DNA of 64,000 nt from Sphingosinicella microcystinivorans (lineage in GTDB: Bacteria > Pseudomonadota > Alphaproteobacteria > Sphingomonadales > Sphingomonadaceae), in the NCBI RefSeq assembly GCF_027941835.1, contig NZ_CP116005.1, positions 62,001-126,000 on the forward strand. The letters run 5' to 3'. Both the position numbers and the translations under genes were made by a program. Under the pieces are notes generated by a model. That model worked only from the letters and a program-made list of their open reading frames with translations, did not search any database and was not told the origin of the DNA. Positions within the stretch are counted from its first letter, which is position 1. Every line of letters starts with the position of its first letter. Positions 47,243 through 56,566 of the stretch are shown here, one piece after another.

Positions 47243-50200
47243 TGGCGCGCTCCAGGACCACCTACGTCGAACTTCAGGTCACGAGCCATTTCTCGTTTCT
47301 TCGGGGTGCCTCGTCCCCCGAAGAGCTGTTCGCCGAAGCCGCCGTGCAGGGTCATAGCGCACTCGGCCTCGCCGATCGCGGCAGCGTCGCCGGTGTGGTG
47401 CGCGGCTGGGACGGCCAGAAGGCGACGGGCGTGCGCATGATTGCCGGCGCGCGCGTCGATCTCACCGATGGCCGGGCGCTGCTGCTCTATCCTTGCCATA
47501 GGAAAGCATGGTCAGGGCTGACCCGGCTGCTCTCCCTCGGCAAGGAGCGCGGCGGCAAGGGCAAATGCCTGTTGGACGGGAACGACGTCGCTGCGCGCGC
47601 TGATGGACTCATCGCGATCCTGCTGCCTGATGTGCCGGGCGAAATTGTCGCCGGACACCTGCGCGATCTGCGCGATATATTCGGCGCGCGAGGCTATTGC
47701 GCCCTGTCGCTGCGCCGGCGCCCCGACGATGCCGCACGGCTCCATGCCCTCGATGTCCTCGCCCTCGATGCCGGCATCCGCAGCGTCGCGACGGGGGACG
47801 TGCTCTACCATGCGCCCGAGCGTCGGCCGCTGCAGGATGTCGTCACCGCGATCCGTGAGAAGAGCACTATTGACGCGCTCGGCTTCCGGCGCGAGCGGTT
47901 CATGGACCGGAACCTGAAGTCCCCGGAGGAGATGGAACGGCGCTTTGCGGCCTTCCCCGACGCGATCCAGGCGAGTGCCGATATCGCCGACCAGTGCCGG
48001 TTCGACCTTGGCGAGATCCAGTATCAGTATCCCTATGAGGAGGTGATGGAGGGCCGCACGGCACAGGAAGCCCTGGCCGCGCTCACCGAGGAAGCCGCCG
48101 CGCGCATGTTTCCGGATGGCCTGCCGCCCCAATATCGCCAGCAGATCGACCATGAGCTGAGGCTGATCGACCAGCTCGGTTACGCACCCTATTTCCTCAC
48201 CGTGAATTCCATCGTGGCGGAGAGTCGGCGGCGCGGCATTCTCTCCCAGGGGCGTGGGAGCGCCGCGAACAGCTGCGTTTGCTATATGCTCGGCATCACC
48301 TCGATCGACCCCATCAAGCACGAGCTGCTGTTCGAGCGTTTCGTCTCGGGGCAACGCAAGGAACCGCCCGATATCGACGTCGACTTCGAGCATGAGCGGC
48401 GCGAGGAAATCATCCAGTGGATTTATGACACCTACGGCCGCACACGCTCGGCGCTGACCGCCGTCGTTACCCGCTACCGCACCCGCGGCGCCGTCGCCGA
48501 GGTCGGCAAGGCGCTCGGCCTCCCGCGCGATCTCACCAAGATGCTGACCGGCCTCGTCTGGGGCTGGTCGATGGACGGCATTCCAGAGGAACAGATCGCC
48601 TCACTCAACCTCAATGCCGAGGATCATCGCCTCAGGCTGACGCTCGACCTTGCCCGTCAGCTGATCGGCACGCCCCGGCACCTCTCACAGCACCCCGGAG
48701 GGTTCGTGCTGACGCAGGACCGGCTCGACGATCTCGTGCCCATCGAGCCCGCGCGCATGGAGGACCGCCAGATCATCGAGTGGGACAAGGACGATATCGA
48801 CGCGCTGAAGTTCATGAAGGTCGACGTGCTGGGGCTCGGGATGCTCGGCTGCATGAACCGCGCTTTCAATCTTCTCGAACAGGAGAAGGGCATCAGGGTC
48901 GGCATGGCCGACCTGCAGGACGATGACCCCGGCGTATATGCGATGATCCAGAAGGCCGACACGCTGGGCGTGTTCCAGATCGAAAGCCGCGCGCAGATGT
49001 CCATGCTGCCGCGGATGAAGCCAAAGGAATTTTATGATCTCGTCATCGAGGTGGCGATCGTGCGGCCCGGACCGATCCAGGGTGACATGGTGCATCCCTA
49101 TCTCCGCCGCCGCGAGGGCAAGGAGAAGCCTGAATATCCGAGGCCCGAATTGCGTGCGGTGCTGGAAAAGACGCTGGGCGTGCCGCTCTTCCAGGAGCAG
49201 GCGATGAAGGTGGCGATCGTCGGCGCCGGCTTTACCCCGGTCGAAGCCGACCAGCTTCGCCGGGCGATGGCCACCTTCAAGCTCACCGGCGGCGTCAGCC
49301 ATTTCCACGACAAGCTGGTGAACGGCATGGTGGGCCGGGGCTATCCCAGGGACTTCGCCGAGCGCACCTTCAAGCAGATCGAGGGGTTCGGCTCCTATGG
49401 TTTTCCCGAGAGCCACGCCGCCTCCTTCGCCAAGATCGCCTATGCCTCCTGCTGGGTGAAGCACCATCATCCCGACGTGTTCTGTGCGGCGCTATTGAAC
49501 GCGCAGCCGATGGGTTTCTATGCCCCGGCGCAGATCGTCGTCGACGCCCGAAAGCATGGCGTCGAGGTGCGGCCCGTCTCGGTCAACGACAGCCATTGGG
49601 ACTGCACGCTCGAGCCGACCGACACCCGGCACATGGCGGTGCGGCTCGGGTTCCGGCAAGTTCGCGGGCTAACCAATATGCACGGCGCGGCGATCGTCGC
49701 GGCGCGCGGTCCAGCGCCCTACGAGAGTGTCGAGGAGGTCTGGCGCCGTGCCGGTGTCCCCCGCGCCGCGATCGAGCGGCTGGCCGAGGCGGATGCCTTC
49801 CACTGCATATCGGAGGATCGGCGCCAGGGGCTCTGGAAGGTGAAAGGGCTCGGCGAAGCACCCCTCCCCCTGTTCGCGGCAGTCGACGAACGCGAAGCCG
49901 GATTCTCGCCCGAAGGCCGCGAGCCCTCCGTGGCGCTGAGGCCGATGACCGACGGACGGGAAGTGGTCGAGGACTATCGCGTGACGCAGCTTTCGCTCCG
50001 CGCTCATCCGGTGCGTTTTCTGCGCGGCAAGCTCGACGCAATGAATGTCGTTCGCTGCGCCGATCTTCCCTCGATCCGGGACGGCCGCAATATCGAGGTC
50101 GCCGGCGTTATCCTCGTGCGACAGCGGCCCGGCTCGGCCAAGGGCGTGCTGTTCGTGACGATCGAGGACGAAACCGGGATCGCCAATGGCATCCTCTGGC

Positions 50201-50514
50201 CCGACCGGTTCGAGATTTATCGTCGGCAGGTCATGTCCGCCTCGATGATCGCGCTTCGCGGTCGACTTCAGAAGGAGGGGGAGGTCATCCACATCATCTG
50301 TGACCGTATCACCGACCATGACGATATGCTGCGCTCGATCGGGCGGATGGATTTAAACGGCGCGCCGGGACGCGGCGACGGCGCGAGGAATGGCGGCGGT
50401 CGTGATCCGCGCGATCCGACCTGGGCGCCGGGTGGCACACTGGCGTCACCGCCCTACGGCACAGCATCTGAGCAGGAAGAAATCCTGCGCATACGGAGTC
50501 ATGATTTTCATTGA
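47242..50514 (+). CDS. dnaE2: Error-prone DNA polymerase DnaE2
   Basis: A 1090-aa C-family polymerase. An N-terminal PHP domain ([22 protein letters not shown]), a polymerase core with [15 protein letters not shown] (catalytic Asp pair) and [16 protein letters not shown], and a C-terminal OB domain ([27 protein letters not shown]). It is the catalytic subunit of the ImuA-ImuB-DnaE2 mutasome. Chromosomal copies are usual in sphingomonads, so a copy beside conjugation genes is notable. Confidence 0.95.
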   Translation: MARSRTTYVELQVTSHFSFLRGASSPEELFAEAAVQGHSALGLADRGSVAGVVRGWDGQKATGVRMIAGARVDLTDGRALLLYPCHRKAWSGLTRLLSLGKERGGKGKCLLDGNDVAARADGLIAILLPDVPGEIVAGHLRDLRDIFGARGYCALSLRRRPDDAARLHALDVLALDAGIRSVATGDVLYHAPERRPLQDVVTAIREKSTIDALGFRRERFMDRNLKSPEEMERRFAAFPDAIQASADIADQCRFDLGEIQYQYPYEEVMEGRTAQEALAALTEEAAARMFPDGLPPQYRQQIDHELRLIDQLGYAPYFLTVNSIVAESRRRGILSQGRGSAANSCVCYMLGITSIDPIKHELLFERFVSGQRKEPPDIDVDFEHERREEIIQWIYDTYGRTRSALTAVVTRYRTRGAVAEVGKALGLPRDLTKMLTGLVWGWSMDGIPEEQIASLNLNAEDHRLRLTLDLARQLIGTPRHLSQHPGGFVLTQDRLDDLVPIEPARMEDRQIIEWDKDDIDALKFMKVDVLGLGMLGCMNRAFNLLEQEKGIRVGMADLQDDDPGVYAMIQKADTLGVFQIESRAQMSMLPRMKPKEFYDLVIEVAIVRPGPIQGDMVHPYLRRREGKEKPEYPRPELRAVLEKTLGVPLFQEQAMKVAIVGAGFTPVEADQLRRAMATFKLTGGVSHFHDKLVNGMVGRGYPRDFAERTFKQIEGFGSYGFPESHAASFAKIAYASCWVKHHHPDVFCAALLNAQPMGFYAPAQIVVDARKHGVEVRPVSVNDSHWDCTLEPTDTRHMAVRLGFRQVRGLTNMHGAAIVAARGPAPYESVEEVWRRAGVPRAAIERLAEADAFHCISEDRRQGLWKVKGLGEAPLPLFAAVDEREAGFSPEGREPSVALRPMTDGREVVEDYRVTQLSLRAHPVRFLRGKLDAMNVVRCADLPSIRDGRNIEVAGVILVRQRPGSAKGVLFVTIEDETGIANGILWPDRFEIYRRQVMSASMIALRGRLQKEGEVIHIICDRITDHDDMLRSIGRMDLNGAPGRGDGARNGGGRDPRDPTWAPGGTLASPPYGTASEQEEILRIRSHDFH

Positions 50515-50918
50515 GCGCAACCTGCTCGATGTCGCGCCTGCGGCGTCGTCATTGTGGTGAACTGGCCGCCACGGCAGCCAGAAGATGCCAAGCCTTATCC
50601 GCAACTTGGCGGCGATGGCAGCCAGACGCTGCCGCAATCGGCAGCCGCGGCAGCCAGCTGACGCCGCCCTGCCCTGTCTTGAAACCGGCGCAGAACCTGT
50701 TGATTTATCGTGAAAATAGCCCCGCAGCATCCCGTGCGTAGGGTGCATTACCGACGCCGAAGCGGCGTGCGTCCGCCTGCCGCAGCGACAGTGTCGCTGC
50801 GTGTAGCTCAGACGGGCACCGGCGGAGCCACGAAGCTGAGGTTGGGGATTGCATCACGCCGACGGACACGCAAGGTTGCGCGGCAGGCGGGCAGACCACT
50901 CTGGAAGGAAGGATGGTC
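50515..50918. other. Non-coding stretch with small repeats and palindromes
   Basis: About 400 bases without a supported gene. GGCAGCCAG occurs three times (about 50573, 50623, 50651). Two palindromes follow at 50754-50801. The right end holds a ribosome site for the small gene at 50919. Confidence 0.5.
50754..50801. repeat. Two adjacent palindromes
   Basis: ACGCCG-AAG-CGGCGT (50754-50768) and the 21-nt CGCAGCGACA-G-TGTCGCTGCG (50781-50801), a perfect 10-bp inverted repeat with a one-base centre. The second is shaped like a dimer-binding operator or partition site. No regulator gene is next to it. Confidence 0.65.
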
Positions 50919-51155
50919 ATGCCGAAGATGTCGGAACGCGAGAAGCTCGCCGAGCTGGTCGAGCGTCAGAAGAGGGTCGGCGAGGAGATCGAGGCGACGC
51001 GCGCGCGGCTGCGGGATCGCTATGCGCGGATCGTCGCCGATATGCCGGTCGAGAGGATCAGCGAGCGCGAGTTTCGCGACGTGCTGGGGCAGGTCTTGCG
51101 GGTCGGCGTCGCCGCTGCATTGGCGGCGTTGAAACCGCTGCCGCCCGCGAGTTGA
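50919..51155 (+). CDS. Small coiled-coil protein, unknown function
   Basis: A 78-aa charged helical protein ([28 protein letters not shown]) with a short hydrophobic C-terminus. The start at 50919 is chosen over an ATG 6 nt upstream because it puts GGAAGG at proper distance. It resembles small accessory proteins of plasmid transfer regions, but that is only an impression. Confidence 0.55.
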   Translation: MPKMSEREKLAELVERQKRVGEEIEATRARLRDRYARIVADMPVERISEREFRDVLGQVLRVGVAAALAALKPLPPAS

Positions 51156-51245
51156 TCCCGTCCGGCGCACTCTGGTCGGCTTCCATCCTTAGCGGAAAGG
51201 GGAGCGACGTTGGCGGGCCGCCTGGACCGCCAAAAGGAGCGGCGT

Positions 51246-51268
51246 GGGGAAACCGTTCGGGTTTCCCC
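51246..51268. terminator. Hairpin downstream of the small coiled-coil gene
   Basis: A perfect 9-bp stem (GGGGAAACC with GGTTTCCCC) with a 5-nt loop, 91 nt after the stop at 51155. It is a possible plus-strand terminator without a U-run. Confidence 0.4.
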
Positions 51269-51288
51269 CACCGGGCGCAGCGCGCACG

Positions 51289-51325
51289 AAAAAGGGCCGG
51301 GCGCAGGGATGCCGCGCCGGCCCTT
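51289..51325 (-). terminator. Rho-independent terminator of the minus-strand accessory block
   Basis: On the minus strand, a GC-rich stem of about 12 bp (AAGGGCCGGCGC with its near-complement) is followed by TTTT. It lies 27 nt past the stop of the small zinc-binding gene and faces the right way. Confidence 0.7.
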
Positions 51326-51351
51326 ACCGGGATTGGTGCGATGCCCGCTAG

Positions 51352-51555
51352 TCAGTCGGGTATGAAGTCATAACCGTTACTGTGACCGCAATGGTCGCAG
51401 TCGATGGTGTGATAGGCGTTGATAGAGCCGCCATCGACCTGCTGGAAAACATGGTTGCGCGCGAGTTCGCCGCAGGCGGGGCATGGTGCCTCGAAACGCT
51501 CGTCGTCGAGTTCCATTCCGCCGGGTTCGATGCAACCGCCATAGACTCGGGCCAT
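51352..51555 (-). CDS. Small zinc-ribbon-like protein
   Basis: A 67-aa protein with two cysteine pairs, CPAC at 25-28 and CDHCGH at 53-58, spaced as for a zinc ribbon. It begins MARVYGGCIEPGG. The family is not named here. It is the last gene of the minus-strand block and has its own terminator. Confidence 0.75.
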   Translation of the reverse strand: MARVYGGCIEPGGMELDDERFEAPCPACGELARNHVFQQVDGGSINAYHTIDCDHCGHSNGYDFIPD

Positions 51556-51603
51556 GACGAATCTCCTGTGGATAGGCGGCCCGCCCGAAGGCGGGCCGCA
51601 GGG

Positions 51604-52755
51604 TCACGCCGTCCGCCGCCTTCCAAGTCTCCTGATCGGGGGCATTGGCGCCTGATCCCGGACATAGAAAAGGTGGGTCGGCACACGCCGTCCCGATGGC
51701 GGGTTGAACAGGTCGTAAAGATCATCCTGAATGCCCGAGCCTTCGCAAAGGATCGCTTCGACGGGCTTGAAGCTGTTCATGTGCTTGTTGCGCCGAAAGC
51801 CCTTGTTCTTGCCGGTTCCGTATCGGTTCCCGCGAAGGTCGAAGCCGACATGGGGCACGCGCCGGGACTCGGCCCAAGCGGCTGCGCTGAGATCAACGCC
51901 CGTGTCCTGCCCGGTGGTGAAAAGCACCATGTTCGGGATACGCGCGTGGATTTCGTCCAACCGATTATAAATGAGCAGCCAGTCGTGCCATACGGCGGGA
52001 CCGGATACGACGACGACAGGCCCTTTCGGATTGTGGCGGTCGCTCCATTCCATGGCGCGGGCGCGCAAAAAGTCGGCTGCCCTGATCTGGCTTGCGCCCG
52101 TGACGTGCGATACACGCGAACCGCGCGGAGGTCTCCAAACCTGCCCGCAACACGCGCGATAGGCTGCTGCCGCATATTCGCGCATCGCCTCGACCTCCTT
52201 GCGGCGCTCGGTACGCTCTTCGCACTGGCGCTGCGCGTCCTCCAGTTCCTTGGTGGCGATTTCGTCGGCTTTCGTTATGCGCGCCATGTCGCGGATTTTG
52301 TTCGCTATGGCATCCTCCTCGCGCTCCAGCGTGCCAGCGACGAAATGGAAGCTGTTGACGATGCCCCATGCGATTTCACGCGCCTGCGGCTCAAGCCGGG
52401 TGTTCGTCAAGAGGTCGAAAATCGTCTTGACGATGCCGCTGCATTCCCCTTGCGCCGCGAGTGGATGGGGCAAATCTTCTTCGCCCGGCTCTGCCTCCCG
52501 TTCACCGATTGATAGCGGAACCGGGTCGCCGAACGACGCCTCGAAGGCATCGGCTTCGGTCAACGCCGCATAGTGCTCCTGCACGTCGCCGCGCGTGATT
52601 TGCGATGTACTGCCTTCGTCGCGCATATATGCGATTTCGGCATCCATCGGCTCGCCCTCGTCGTGCTGATCGGACTGGCCAGCGGCAAAGGGCGCAAAGA
52701 GTTTCGGCAGTTCGGAAAAGCTGCTAACGAAACGGGACGCTGTTGTCTTGCTCAT
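51604..52755 (-). CDS. DUF2493 (SLOG-fold) protein
   Basis: A 383-aa protein. The N-terminal 120 residues are acidic and low complexity, a coiled coil follows (about 150-200, rich in Glu/Arg), and the C-terminal 150 residues are a DUF2493 SLOG-like Rossmann domain (PVVVVSGPAVWHDWLLIYNRLDEI then GVDLSAAAWA). SLOG domains bind nucleotides or nucleotide-derived ligands and are linked to DNA processing and defence. The gene is common in plasmids beside DUF736. Confidence 0.78.
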   Translation of the reverse strand: MSKTTASRFVSSFSELPKLFAPFAAGQSDQHDEGEPMDAEIAYMRDEGSTSQITRGDVQEHYAALTEADAFEASFGDPVPLSIGEREAEPGEEDLPHPLAAQGECSGIVKTIFDLLTNTRLEPQAREIAWGIVNSFHFVAGTLEREEDAIANKIRDMARITKADEIATKELEDAQRQCEERTERRKEVEAMREYAAAAYRACCGQVWRPPRGSRVSHVTGASQIRAADFLRARAMEWSDRHNPKGPVVVVSGPAVWHDWLLIYNRLDEIHARIPNMVLFTTGQDTGVDLSAAAWAESRRVPHVGFDLRGNRYGTGKNKGFRRNKHMNSFKPVEAILCEGSGIQDDLYDLFNPPSGRRVPTHLFYVRDQAPMPPIRRLGRRRTA

Positions 52756-52834
52756 GGGTGCTACTCCATTGACGGGTTGATGGCGAGGGCCGGGGAAGCG
52801 TTGCTGCGCTCTCCCGGCCCGTCTCGGTCACGGC

Positions 52835-53383
52835 CTAGAGCGGAACATCGTCGTCCAGATTGTCCGCGAAGCCGCCGGGGTTGCCATCCGTGGCCGTGCG
52901 GCCGGAAAAGCCGCCAAAGCCGTTCGCCTCGCCACGATCCGGCCCGACATATTCGCCCGACGGTCCTGCCGTGCTGCCGCCCGAAAAGCCGCCGTATCTC
53001 TGCTGCTGGTCGCCGCCTGCCGACTGCGGGCCGGTCGTGATATAGTCGTCGTCGTCCTCTTTCGACACCATGTCCGCGCCGGTCGCGAAGTCACCAAAGA
53101 CGGCCACGTTCATCGAAACCGCGTGGCCGCGATCGGTGATGAAACCGCCGTGGAAGGGCGTGCCATCGCGTTTCATCTCGCGCGGCCATAGCGTCCCCAG
53201 ATGGTACAGGTTGCCCTCCTTGGCGCGCGCCCAAACCTCATAGGACGGGCTTCGCTCGCTGCGCCGCTCCATCGGCCTCAACTCGGCGTAGGGAGCATTG
53301 ATTTGTGCGGTGCTGACCCAGCCCGTAATCTTGCGGCCCGTGTTCTTGAACCCGCCGACGGTGATCTGATTACCGTGTGCCAT
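52835..53383 (-). CDS. DUF736 protein with SSB-like linker and acidic tip
   Basis: A 182-aa protein. Residues 1 to about 105 are the DUF736 domain (NQITVGGFKNTGRKITGWV, WPRE...GGFITDRGHAVSMNVAVFGDF). DUF736 usually has about 100 aa; here a Gly/Gln/Ser-rich linker follows (about 110-175) with GGF repeated at 131, 157 and 170, ending DDDVPL at 177-182. The tail resembles the D-D-D-I-P-F tip by which SSB recruits partners. It may be a plasmid single-strand-binding-like protein; that is inference. Confidence 0.8.
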   Translation of the reverse strand: MAHGNQITVGGFKNTGRKITGWVSTAQINAPYAELRPMERRSERSPSYEVWARAKEGNLYHLGTLWPREMKRDGTPFHGGFITDRGHAVSMNVAVFGDFATGADMVSKEDDDDYITTGPQSAGGDQQQRYGGFSGGSTAGPSGEYVGPDRGEANGFGGFSGRTATDGNPGGFADNLDDDVPL

Positions 53384-53435
53384 GTCACTCACTCCAAGTA
53401 AAACGCATCCGGGGCCAATCCCCATTTGCATTTAT

Positions 53436-53464
53436 ACTATACCTTCTTATCAGATTTACTTGTA
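53436..53464 (-). promoter_or_regulatory. Possible promoter of the DUF736 gene
   Basis: On the minus strand TATAGT (-10) is 53 nt before the ATG, with TACAAG 17 nt further up as a weak -35. The surrounding 230 bases are AT-richer than their neighbours. Confidence 0.3.
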
Positions 53465-53621
53465 GTCCATTGTTTTCTTGACAAGATTTCATCGTATCTG
53501 GTGAGCCTGAGCAAACAAAAAACAAAAAAACGCATGGCGAAGCCATTCCTTACTGATCAGCGGCGGACGGGAGGGTGCCTGTCTGTCATCGCATCCGGAG
53601 CCGCCTTCGCATGGCGCAAGG

Positions 53622-53789
53622 GCCAGAGGGGATCCGGCCATGCAAGGGACGTTTCGCTGCGGCCTTTAGGAAATCTTGGAGAAAATGGGCCTGCCGACTG
53701 CTGAACCCGAGCGATGACGTCGGCAGGCCCATTTTATCCTAGATTTTCTTGGCCGGAGGCAGCCCTTGCAGGGCCGGACCCCCTCTGGC
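53622..53789. repeat. Long imperfect palindrome (about 75-nt arms)
   Basis: The left arm 53622-53698 pairs with the right arm 53719-53789 around a 20-nt loop. The inner 17 bp are perfect (AAAATGGGCCTGCCGAC), the middle is imperfect, and the outer 27 bp (from GCCAGAGGGG) match at all but two or three positions. No transposase is inside. It could form a large cruciform or a single-strand hairpin. Confidence 0.85.
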
Positions 53790-54437
53790 ACGCCGCGACA
53801 ATGCGGGGGCGGCGTAGGATGCGATGACAGACCTCGTCCGACGCTGATTGCGGGCCGAGGCGGCCTCGCCGAGGCCCGCCCCCGAGGACGAGGCGGGACG
53901 ACGGCGAGATCGCGGACCGGCTCGGCGAGGCGCCCGCGGAAGGGATCGTTACGGCTTCAGCCGCCAAGACCCCGCAAGGGGGCTTGGTCGGAGCGCAGCG
54001 GAGATAGAGCCCGGTGCCCGCCTGCGGCGGGCATCCGCCCAAACAACGCTGCCCCCGCCCTGCACGGCCTCGCTTCCGCGTCACCGGATATCGGCGGGCA
54101 ATGCCGGACGCAAAGTGCCCGCCGGAAGCATCAGGCCCGATCGCAAGGACTGGGGCGCTGGTGCATGCACACGGGAGGGTGCGTGCCGAACGTCGCGCGT
54201 CGCCGGGCTTCGGCGCGGTCCAGATCGGGGGCGTCGGCGAAGACCTCGCTCGTATAAGCACCGCGGATGAAATCGTCCCCGGCTGGCGGCACCATGGCGG
54301 TACAGGCGGGACAGCCAGCGGCACAGGAGCAGCGCGGCGGGCGGGTGCGTAGCGGACGAAGAGGATGTCGACGGCGTGAAGGCCGAGGGACGGCGGTCGA
54401 ACAGATCGGGTCCGGACGGGAGGCGGCGAGGTCGGTT
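53790..54437. other. GC-rich stretch without a supportable gene
   Basis: All six frames are open for long runs because of GC content, but none shows domain-like sequence, a ribosome site or a consistent start. A short minus-strand piece (about 54170-54290, containing DDFIRGAYTSEVFADAPDLDRA) looks protein-like and may be a relic. Confidence 0.5.
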
Positions 54438-54608
54438 TCCATCCCGGCACACTCCGGCGGTTTCGAGGATCACGGGATAGCAGCGGCCGAGCGGCAGGCC
54501 GGCGCCCGCGAATCTGGCGGGGATGTCGATCGGCATGACGTTGGGCAGCGTTAGACGCGACCGGGGATAGAGCTGCCGGCAGGTAGCGGGTTCGTCGGTG
54601 AGTCTCAT
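54438..54608 (-). pseudogene. Degenerate paralogue of the small protein at 55763-55990
   Basis: 57 codons starting MRLTDEPATCRQLYP, with LPNVMPIDIPARFAG and GLPLGRCYPVILET, line up with MRLSDEIAARRLLY, VIDIPGRYRG and LALGRYFPVIIET of the intact gene at 55763-55990. After that the frame diverges into Arg/Pro-rich sequence, so a frameshift or deletion probably removed the C-terminus. Confidence 0.7.
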
Positions 54609-54682
54609 CGCTTCGTGACTCCTGCGACAGGAGGAGGTCGCCCGCGCCGGGCTGCTACCGGACGGGGCGGGCTGCCACGCCA

Positions 54683-55198
54683 TCAACCCGGCCTCTGGGA
54701 CGCGAGGAAAGCCGCCCTGTCCGCGCCGCATCGCAGTGGCAGGAAGCGGCCGTCCGGGCAGAGATAGACGAGGACGTAACAGCCGCGATTGCTCAGCCGC
54801 TCGATATTGGCAAAGCTGCCTGCGCTGGATCCGTCCCAGATAACCAGCCCGATATCAGCGAGGCGGGCCATTTCGCGGTCCTTTGCCATGTGCCAGGTGC
54901 GCGTCCCTGTAGGAGCGTCAGCGCGGACAATCCTGATCGGCCATCCACCGATATTATGACGCGGGGCACTGCCACTACAGAAGATCGTGCCGTTCCACGC
55001 TTGCCGATCGGCGAGGTATTGTTGCACGGCCGTGTCCACGCCGGGAGCATCGCCGATCAGGACCGGCATTTCGCGGTCGATGACACGGCCGAGGCGCTCC
55101 AATATCGGAGAAGGAAGACGTCGGATGGAAATCGAGCCGGAAATGAAAACAGACGGTGTGCCGGACCGGACGTTCCGGGCTTCATTGACGATGCTCAT
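54683..55198 (-). CDS. SLOG-like nucleotide-binding protein
   Basis: A 171-aa protein. PSVFISGSISI at about 15-25 is the first strand and glycine loop of a SLOG/Rossmann fold, VLIGDAPGVDTAVQQYLA the second, and ADIGLVIWDGSSAGSFANIERL the C-terminal ligand loop. The start at 55198 is preferred because the fold begins shortly after it. It is the second SLOG protein in this block, next to DUF2493. Confidence 0.72.
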   Translation of the reverse strand: MSIVNEARNVRSGTPSVFISGSISIRRLPSPILERLGRVIDREMPVLIGDAPGVDTAVQQYLADRQAWNGTIFCSGSAPRHNIGGWPIRIVRADAPTGTRTWHMAKDREMARLADIGLVIWDGSSAGSFANIERLSNRGCYVLVYLCPDGRFLPLRCGADRAAFLASQRPG

Positions 55199-55406
55199 CG
55201 GGGCGGCCTTCCTCAACCGAACGACTGCGAACCCGCCCCTCTCCCTTCCTCTTCCCCGTGCATCGTCAGGATCGGATCGACGGTCGGGCTTTCCTGGCCG
55301 CTTGTCTCCGGCACTCAAGGACTAGGCAGTCGGTCCGGGCCTGATCCAGTCGCTGGCGGGCATCCAGCCAAGGACGTCGCCGCTTCCGGTCAGCCAAAAG
55401 GGCATG

Positions 55407-55604
55407 TCAGTCGGATGACTGATCCCTGTCGTTCGGACCGCGGGAAAAGTACACGGCTGCGAGATTCGGGTCGAGGATGTAGGAGCCGCCCCTGCCCGGG
55501 ACGGCGGGCGGCCAGTTACGCAGCGCCCTGCAATAGGTCCGAAACGGGATCTTGCGCTGAAGGAGCAGGCGGGTTGCCGTTGCCGCGTATTTCAGTTTCC
55601 ACAT
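55407..55604 (-). CDS. Small hypothetical protein
   Basis: A 65-aa basic protein (MWKLKYAATATRLLLQRKIPFRTYC...). An upstream ATG at 55646 is less likely; AAAGGA lies close to the chosen start. No motif recognised. Confidence 0.5.
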   Translation of the reverse strand: MWKLKYAATATRLLLQRKIPFRTYCRALRNWPPAVPGRGGSYILDPNLAAVYFSRGPNDRDQSSD

Positions 55605-55762
55605 ATGTCCGGTCCTTTCCGGGATTGAGGGAGCGGCGCGGAACATGGCCTGCCGGTGATTTGATCAGCGCCATCGTCGGCTGCGGGCTGGCATGCGAGA
55701 CCATGGTCATCGTAAATGTGAGGTCATCCGTCGGGCGGGCCATCGCATCGTACCAGTTGTTC

Positions 55763-55990
55763 TCAGGCACACCAACGACGGGATCGAGGATCCGCGCGAT
55801 CCGCATCGAGAAACGCCTCGAACTCGCGCAGTTCCTCGTCGGTTTCGATAATGACGGGAAAATAACGCCCCAAGGCAAGGCCCGGCCCGCGGTATCGACC
55901 CGGAATGTCGATCACGAGCAGCGCAGGGACGGTGACCAGCGGGCGAGAATAGAGCAGCCGCCGCGCGGCGATTTCATCTGACAGGCGCAT
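55763..55990 (-). CDS. Small hypothetical protein, duplicated family
   Basis: A 75-aa acidic protein starting MRLSDEIAARRLLY, with VIDIPGRYRGPGLALGRYFPVIIET and a Glu/Asp-rich C-terminus. A broken paralogue at 54438-54608 shows that the family has been duplicated here, which supports its being a real gene. Function unknown. Confidence 0.62.
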   Translation of the reverse strand: MRLSDEIAARRLLYSRPLVTVPALLVIDIPGRYRGPGLALGRYFPVIIETDEELREFEAFLDADRADPRSRRWCA

Positions 55991-56157
55991 GGCAGATTTC
56001 CTGATAGACTGAGGACAGTCGGGCGCCGCCTGCCGCTCGAAACGCGCTGGGCACGGAAACGTCGACCATCTGGTGGGCTCGACGACGCAGAACAGCCGAT
56101 GCACTGTGTCGCCCTTATCCACCCCCTCCGCTCCGGCGGGATTGGCAAGGCGATGGA

Positions 56158-56535
56158 TCATTCTCTAGCAAGCGTGCGGTCGAGCGCTTCGTTCCGGACC
56201 TCGCGGGCCCATCCTTGGGGATCGGTGTGGTGGTCGAGGAACTCCTGCGCCCACTGGAACACGGTCTCGGCGTCCTGCTGAACCGTGTCCAGCGCGTCAC
56301 CATAATCGGCGTGATGAGCGCCCTTGCAGTTGTTCTTCATGAAGATCAGCGCACCGGCACACATCGCGCGCGCGTCGGTTCCGTCGCCGGGGATCGTCTT
56401 GTGTCAGGGCAAGGGCGGGCCATCGAACTGGACCTGTTGGGTAAAGTCCTCGGGGCGGTAGCCGCCGAGCCATCCAGCCGGGTGCTTGCGGCGCCAGGGG
56501 CACTCATTGCACGGCCACGTAAGAAGAGGTTTCAT
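56158..56535 (-). pseudogene. DUF6283-like Cys-rich protein with in-frame UGA
   Basis: A single frame from ATG at 56535 to the stop at 56158 broken only by TGA at 56406-56404. Before it, PCNECPWRRKHPAGWLGG then GPPLP; after it, HKTIPGDGTDARAMCAGALIFMKNNCKGAHH. Related proteins are expected to have Cys at this site (P-C-H-K-T), followed by the CAGA-I-F segment seen here. So the UGA replaces a Cys codon. It may be a nonsense mutation, giving a 43-aa peptide, or a recoding event. Without read-through, the downstream part could restart at 56364 (68 codons). Confidence 0.7.
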
Positions 56536-56566
56536 GGGGCGGACACCTCTATTCCGGCTAATATGG

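Noticed and set aside
50798-50870. GTAGCTCAGACGGGCA resembles a tRNA D-arm
   Set aside because: No anticodon arm, no GGTTCGA T-arm and no pairing acceptor follow within tRNA distance.
53734-54450. Long minus- and plus-strand frames at 53.7-54.5 kb
   Set aside because: They overlap each other in several frames, are Arg/Pro-rich, and one runs through the long palindrome; no motif or ribosome site supports any.
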